Origin: Welwitschia mirabilis
Taxonomy: Eukaryota > Gnetophyta > Gnetopsida > Welwitschiales
Reading direction: 5' to 3'
Assembly: GCA_051453625.1 (NCBI GenBank)
Contig: JBOZIK010000001.1
Coordinates: 13,797,803-13,846,914, forward strand
Length of the DNA: 49,112 bases
The position numbers were made by a program, and so were the translations under genes. The notes under the pieces are model-generated. The model worked only from the letters and a program-made list of their open reading frames with translations, was not told the origin of the DNA and searched no databases. How positions within the stretch are numbered: the stretch's first letter is position 1; each line of letters opens with the position of its first letter. This document shows positions 45,458 to 49,112 of the stretch, in pieces.

Positions 45458-47245
45458 AGTCTTACTGTTCTAAGTAAGTAGCACCTATGGCTTACAAGGA
45501 TCCATAGAATCTATATTATTAGTTTATGGAGTAAATAAGGTAGTCTCCAACATAAGGGAAAACCACTATTCTTAATACATAGTGCATATAGCTTATAAGG
45601 ATTTATAGAGTCTACATCATTAGTCAATAAAGTAAATGATATATTTTCCAACATAATGCAATGTTACTATTCTAACTAGGTAGCACATATAGTGCACAAA
45701 GATTTATAAAGTCTACATCATTAGTTTATGAAGTAAATGAGGTACTTCCAACATAAGAAGATGACACTTTTTTACTAGGTAATCCACATGACATACAAAA
45801 TCCCACAGAGTTTACATCATTAGTCTATGAGTAAATTAAATAGTTTCTAATAGATAACATTACTATTTTGAATAGAAAGTCCATATAGCTCACAAAAACT
45901 TATAGAATTAACATCATTATTCTATGGATCAAATGAGGTAGTTTCCAATATAAGAAGACACTACTATTCTAATTAGGTAGCACATATGACACATAAGAAC
46001 TTATAAAATTTATATTATTAGGCTATAGAATAAATGAGATAGTTTCTAGTATAAAGGACACTATTATTTTTACTAGGAAATCTATATGAAAAACAAGAAA
46101 TCATAGAGTTTACACCATTAGTTTAAAAAGAAAATGAGACAATTTCCAACATAAGGAGATGCTTTTGTTCTAACTACATAGCTCATATGATCTAGAAAAA
46201 CCTAGAGAGTTTATGTCATCAGTTTACAAGTAAAATGTGTTAGTTGCAAACATAATGGAGTGAACTATTCTCACTAGTAGTTCATATGGATTATATGAAT
46301 CCATAGAGTCTATATCATTATTCTACAAAGTAAATGAGGTAGTTTCTATCATAAGGAACTCCATTAATCTAACTAGGTAATTCCTATGACTTATAAGGAT
46401 CAAATCTACAAAATTAGGCTATAAAAAATATGAGGTAGTTTCCAACATAAGGGATGTTATTATTTTGACTAGGTGAATTATATACCCTATAAGAACTCAT
46501 ACAATTCACATCATTAATCTACAAAGAAATTAAGCTATTTTCAACATAAAACAACACTATTATTCTAACTAGGTAATCCATGTCGCTCATAAGAACTTGC
46601 AAATTTCACATCATTATTCGATGGAGAAAATGTGATAGTTTCCAACATAAGAGGGTGTCAATATTTTGATTAGATACTACATATGGCTTACAAGAACTTA
46701 CAGAGTATACATCATTAGTATATAAAGTAAATGAGGTAATTTTAAATATAAGGAAATGCTATTATCATAATTAGGTAGTTCATATAGCCCAAAAGAACCC
46801 ATAGAGCCACATCATTAGTCTATGAGGAAAATGAGGTAGTTTCCAACATAAGAAAACATCATTGTTCTAACTAGGTAGACCATATAGTTTAATAGTCTGT
46901 CCAACAAATGAAGTAGTTTCCAACATTAGTGGTGTCATACTTCTAACTCAATGGTCCATATGGTCCATAAGAAAACAGTTTACATCATTAGTCTATGAAG
47001 TAAATGGGATAGTTTTTAATATAAAGGGGTGTCACTATTTTTACTAATGGCTCATATAATTCAAAACAATTTTCAAAGTCCACATCATCAGTTTATAAAG
47101 AAAATGAAGTAGTTTCTAAGATAAGAGAATATTATTATTCTAACTAGATAGTCCATATGACCCATAAGAACTTATAAAGTTCACATCATTATTTTGAAGG
47201 AAATGAAGTAGTTTCTAACATAGGGAAATAATAATTATTCTAACC
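44826..47245. repeat. Satellite array, about 100-bp unit
   Basis: Around 22 diverged units are present. Each reads roughly ACATCATTAGTCTATGAAGT, then AAATGAGGTAGTTTCCAACA, TAAGG, a variable TACTATTCTAACTAGGTAG, then CATATGGCYCATAAGAACTC and ATAGAGT. CATCATTAG recurs at 45147, 45248, 45415, 45514, 45615, 45716, 45815 and 45912, a spacing of 97-101 bases outside the gap. No coding capacity. Units differ by 15-25%, so the array is old. Confidence 0.92.
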
Positions 47246-47889
47246 TAATTATCTAAGTTGATAAAATCATTAAATTAAGATCATAAAAGAAAACCATAAC
47301 CAAAAGAGTAACTATATTTTTTATAAAAGAAAAATTCCTTTTTTAATAAACTAGATGATTAAATAAAAAATTTTATTAGTTAATGATTATAATTATTATG
47401 ATTAATAAATCGACAAAATTTTCAATTATAAAAAGCTAAGCAGTAGATAGGGAAGGGAGGATAATCCATGGAAAATGCATACATTGGTAGGTTATGGATG
47501 ATAATGTAAATACTTTCATTACTTCTTTAAAGCAATAAATTGACAAGTCTTACCTCCAATTTGAAGTTAATCATGCTAATGTAAAGGCCTCCTAGAAAGT
47601 AGTAAATAAAAAATTAGACTCAATTCTATAGTTTTTAGAAGAACAACCATGGAAAAAAACTTGCAACAATTACAATATTAAGTCTAACTCTTTTTCTAGG
47701 TTGAAATTAAACAAATAAAAAGATAGTTTTGTAATTCTTGGATCCACTAACATTAGATGATTAATACAAAAGAATAACCTAATGCAAAGACAAAATCCAT
47801 AACTCACATTAAATTACTAAATCCCATGGACTAGAATATTGTGATCTACTAGAGTACATTAAAAAAGTATAAATCTAAATGCATACTAC
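47246..47889. other. AT-rich stretch without recognisable gene
   Basis: Nothing recognisable was seen between the end of the satellite and the gag fragment. Confidence 0.4.
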
Positions 47890-48360
47890 TACTTTGGGAT
47901 TTTGTGAAGAAGCTTTAGACTAGTTACATGGTACTAAAAACCATTTTAAACTTAATAATATATTTAAAAAAAATCTATGGACTTAGTATGCAATAATATT
48001 CTTAAGTGAAGATGTATCAACATGATGAAGCCATCTTAGTGCCAAAAAGAATGATCAAATGAACTAGTTAAACTTCATAAAAGAGTTTAAGAAACCCTTT
48101 ATTTAAGATTATTTCATCAAAGATAAGAGAATGCAATTAAAATATTTAAGATTGAAGAGAAGAAATATTGATGAATACTAGGATGAATTTTAGAAATTAG
48201 TCAAATATTAGATATACCATGGCTTAGAGGATCTTATAAATGATTTCATAGGAATCCTTCCATCAAGGCTGTACAATCTTATAATGAAGACTAAATTTTT
48301 GATGATAAAAGATATTAATAATCATATATTTACATTATGTTCTAAATTATAATATAACAC
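47890..48360 (+). pseudogene. Ty3/gypsy gag fragment, decayed
   Basis: The plus strand reads FLSEDVSTW at about 47999, matching the Gag 'L-G-A--WW' motif, followed by EFKKPFI-stop-DYF (about 48080), MQLKYLRLKRRNIDEY (48132-48179), DEF-stop-KLVKY, and then EDLINDFIGILPSRLYNLIM (48228-48287). This order (a WW motif, F--F---Y, K--L--L-Q----EY, F--L--Y, F--GL) is the plant retrotransposon Gag domain. Stops fit C-to-T decay. No zinc knuckle could be confirmed downstream. Confidence 0.72.
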
Positions 48361-49112
48361 TTAGACATATTTTTGTACTTTTTAGGTAATAGCAAGATCA
48401 AAAACTATATGAGATCCAAATTATGCATTATGTTCTAGTTAGATGCTATTTGTAATGATTTTGATTAGAAGGCCAAGATTAAGTGTGAAAATGTAGAGCA
48501 TGAAGGATTACTTTAAGATATTACCTCTATACATGATTGATAGTTGCTTTTCCCATTATCATACCTCATCTAGTTAGTGATATGATAATTTTAGTTCATT
48601 CTAACATTATATGCATAATACTAGATGATATCAAAGTCTTTTAGGGCATTATTAACTTGGAAATTTGCATTCAAAGAGCTATAATTTGTACATTTTTAGT
48701 TATTTTTGAGTTGAATTTAATGTTTTCATATAATTTAAGTTATAAGAGATACAATTATATTATTTTCTTCTTTAGAAGCTTGCATAGTTATCTTTTAAAC
48801 TATCTGTGATGCAATAGTGCTAATGCCATTATTAAAATGATTCTATAGCATCATTGGGTAATTTTTACATGAATCAAATGTAAAAAATAAATGGTTATGA
48901 TAACTCCTCACCTTCAGATCAACTCTAATTTACCTATAAAGACCTTCCTAAATGTCCAAATGCATATCATAACATTAATCTATCAAATTTATGGCATTTT
49001 CATACTATCAAGTTGAATTTAAGCCATTCTCAAGCATTGGAAGGATATCTTTTTTACTCTATTTATCTCATATTTATTCACTTCCAAGTGGTTCCTATCT
49101 CTATATTGGCTT
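48361..49112. other. Stretch to window end, no gene recognised
   Basis: If the gag element continued, the zinc knuckle and protease should fall here or beyond the window. I could not identify either. The sequence is AT-rich with many stops in all frames. Confidence 0.4.

Noticed and set aside
44826-47245. CRISPR-like array
   Set aside because: Whole 100-base units are repeated with gradual divergence; there are no short exact repeats alternating with unique spacers, and the context is a plant genome.

Overview
The window looks like nuclear, heterochromatic DNA from a land plant, most likely a seed plant. It is very AT-rich and poor in CpG, has many N gaps, and consists almost entirely of decayed transposable elements. 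I could not support any intact host gene, tRNA or functional rRNA. The plant assignment rests on the element families: a plant-type Ty3/gypsy gag-protease, an ORF like those carried by plant LTR elements, a copia-type LTR, 5S-bearing Cassandra-like repeats and a chromovirus-like pol. The species cannot be named from this.

Layout. 1-1640: gag-protease pseudogene in one frame, broken only by nonsense changes. 2640-5090: an env-like/plant-transposon-type ORF whose 5' part is duplicated. 5173-7219: polypurine tract and a candidate copia-type LTR. 8671-14100: the most interesting object, a minus-strand Penelope-like element (PLE) pseudogene with coiled-coil-like N-terminus and a full reverse transcriptase, between two directly repeated terminal segments that each carry a different minisatellite expansion. 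14107-15258: tandem units with a degenerate 5S rRNA promoter segment (Cassandra-like). 16037-16173: a TG microsatellite. 19600-22010: decayed Ty3/gypsy pol on the plus strand. 23866-33023: a pair of long LTR-like direct repeats, with a Met-type primer-binding-site-like motif pointing to the minus strand. 36114-43400: a second LTR-like pair with a TATA box. 43971-44600: an unidentified repeated segment. 44826-47245: a roughly 100-bp satellite. 47890-48360: a Ty3/gypsy gag fragment.

At least a dozen gaps are exactly 100 N, and the sequence to the left of the gap is repeated to its right. These look like unmerged overlapping contig ends or two haplotypes, so part of the apparent duplication in this window is probably false.

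There is no set of cooperating genes. The elements are mostly independent insertions. The PLE is the candidate for something little described, because such elements are rarely reported from seed plants. Its terminal repeats, the apparent lack of a C-terminal GIY-YIG nuclease and its junction with 5S-derived repeats deserve follow-up.
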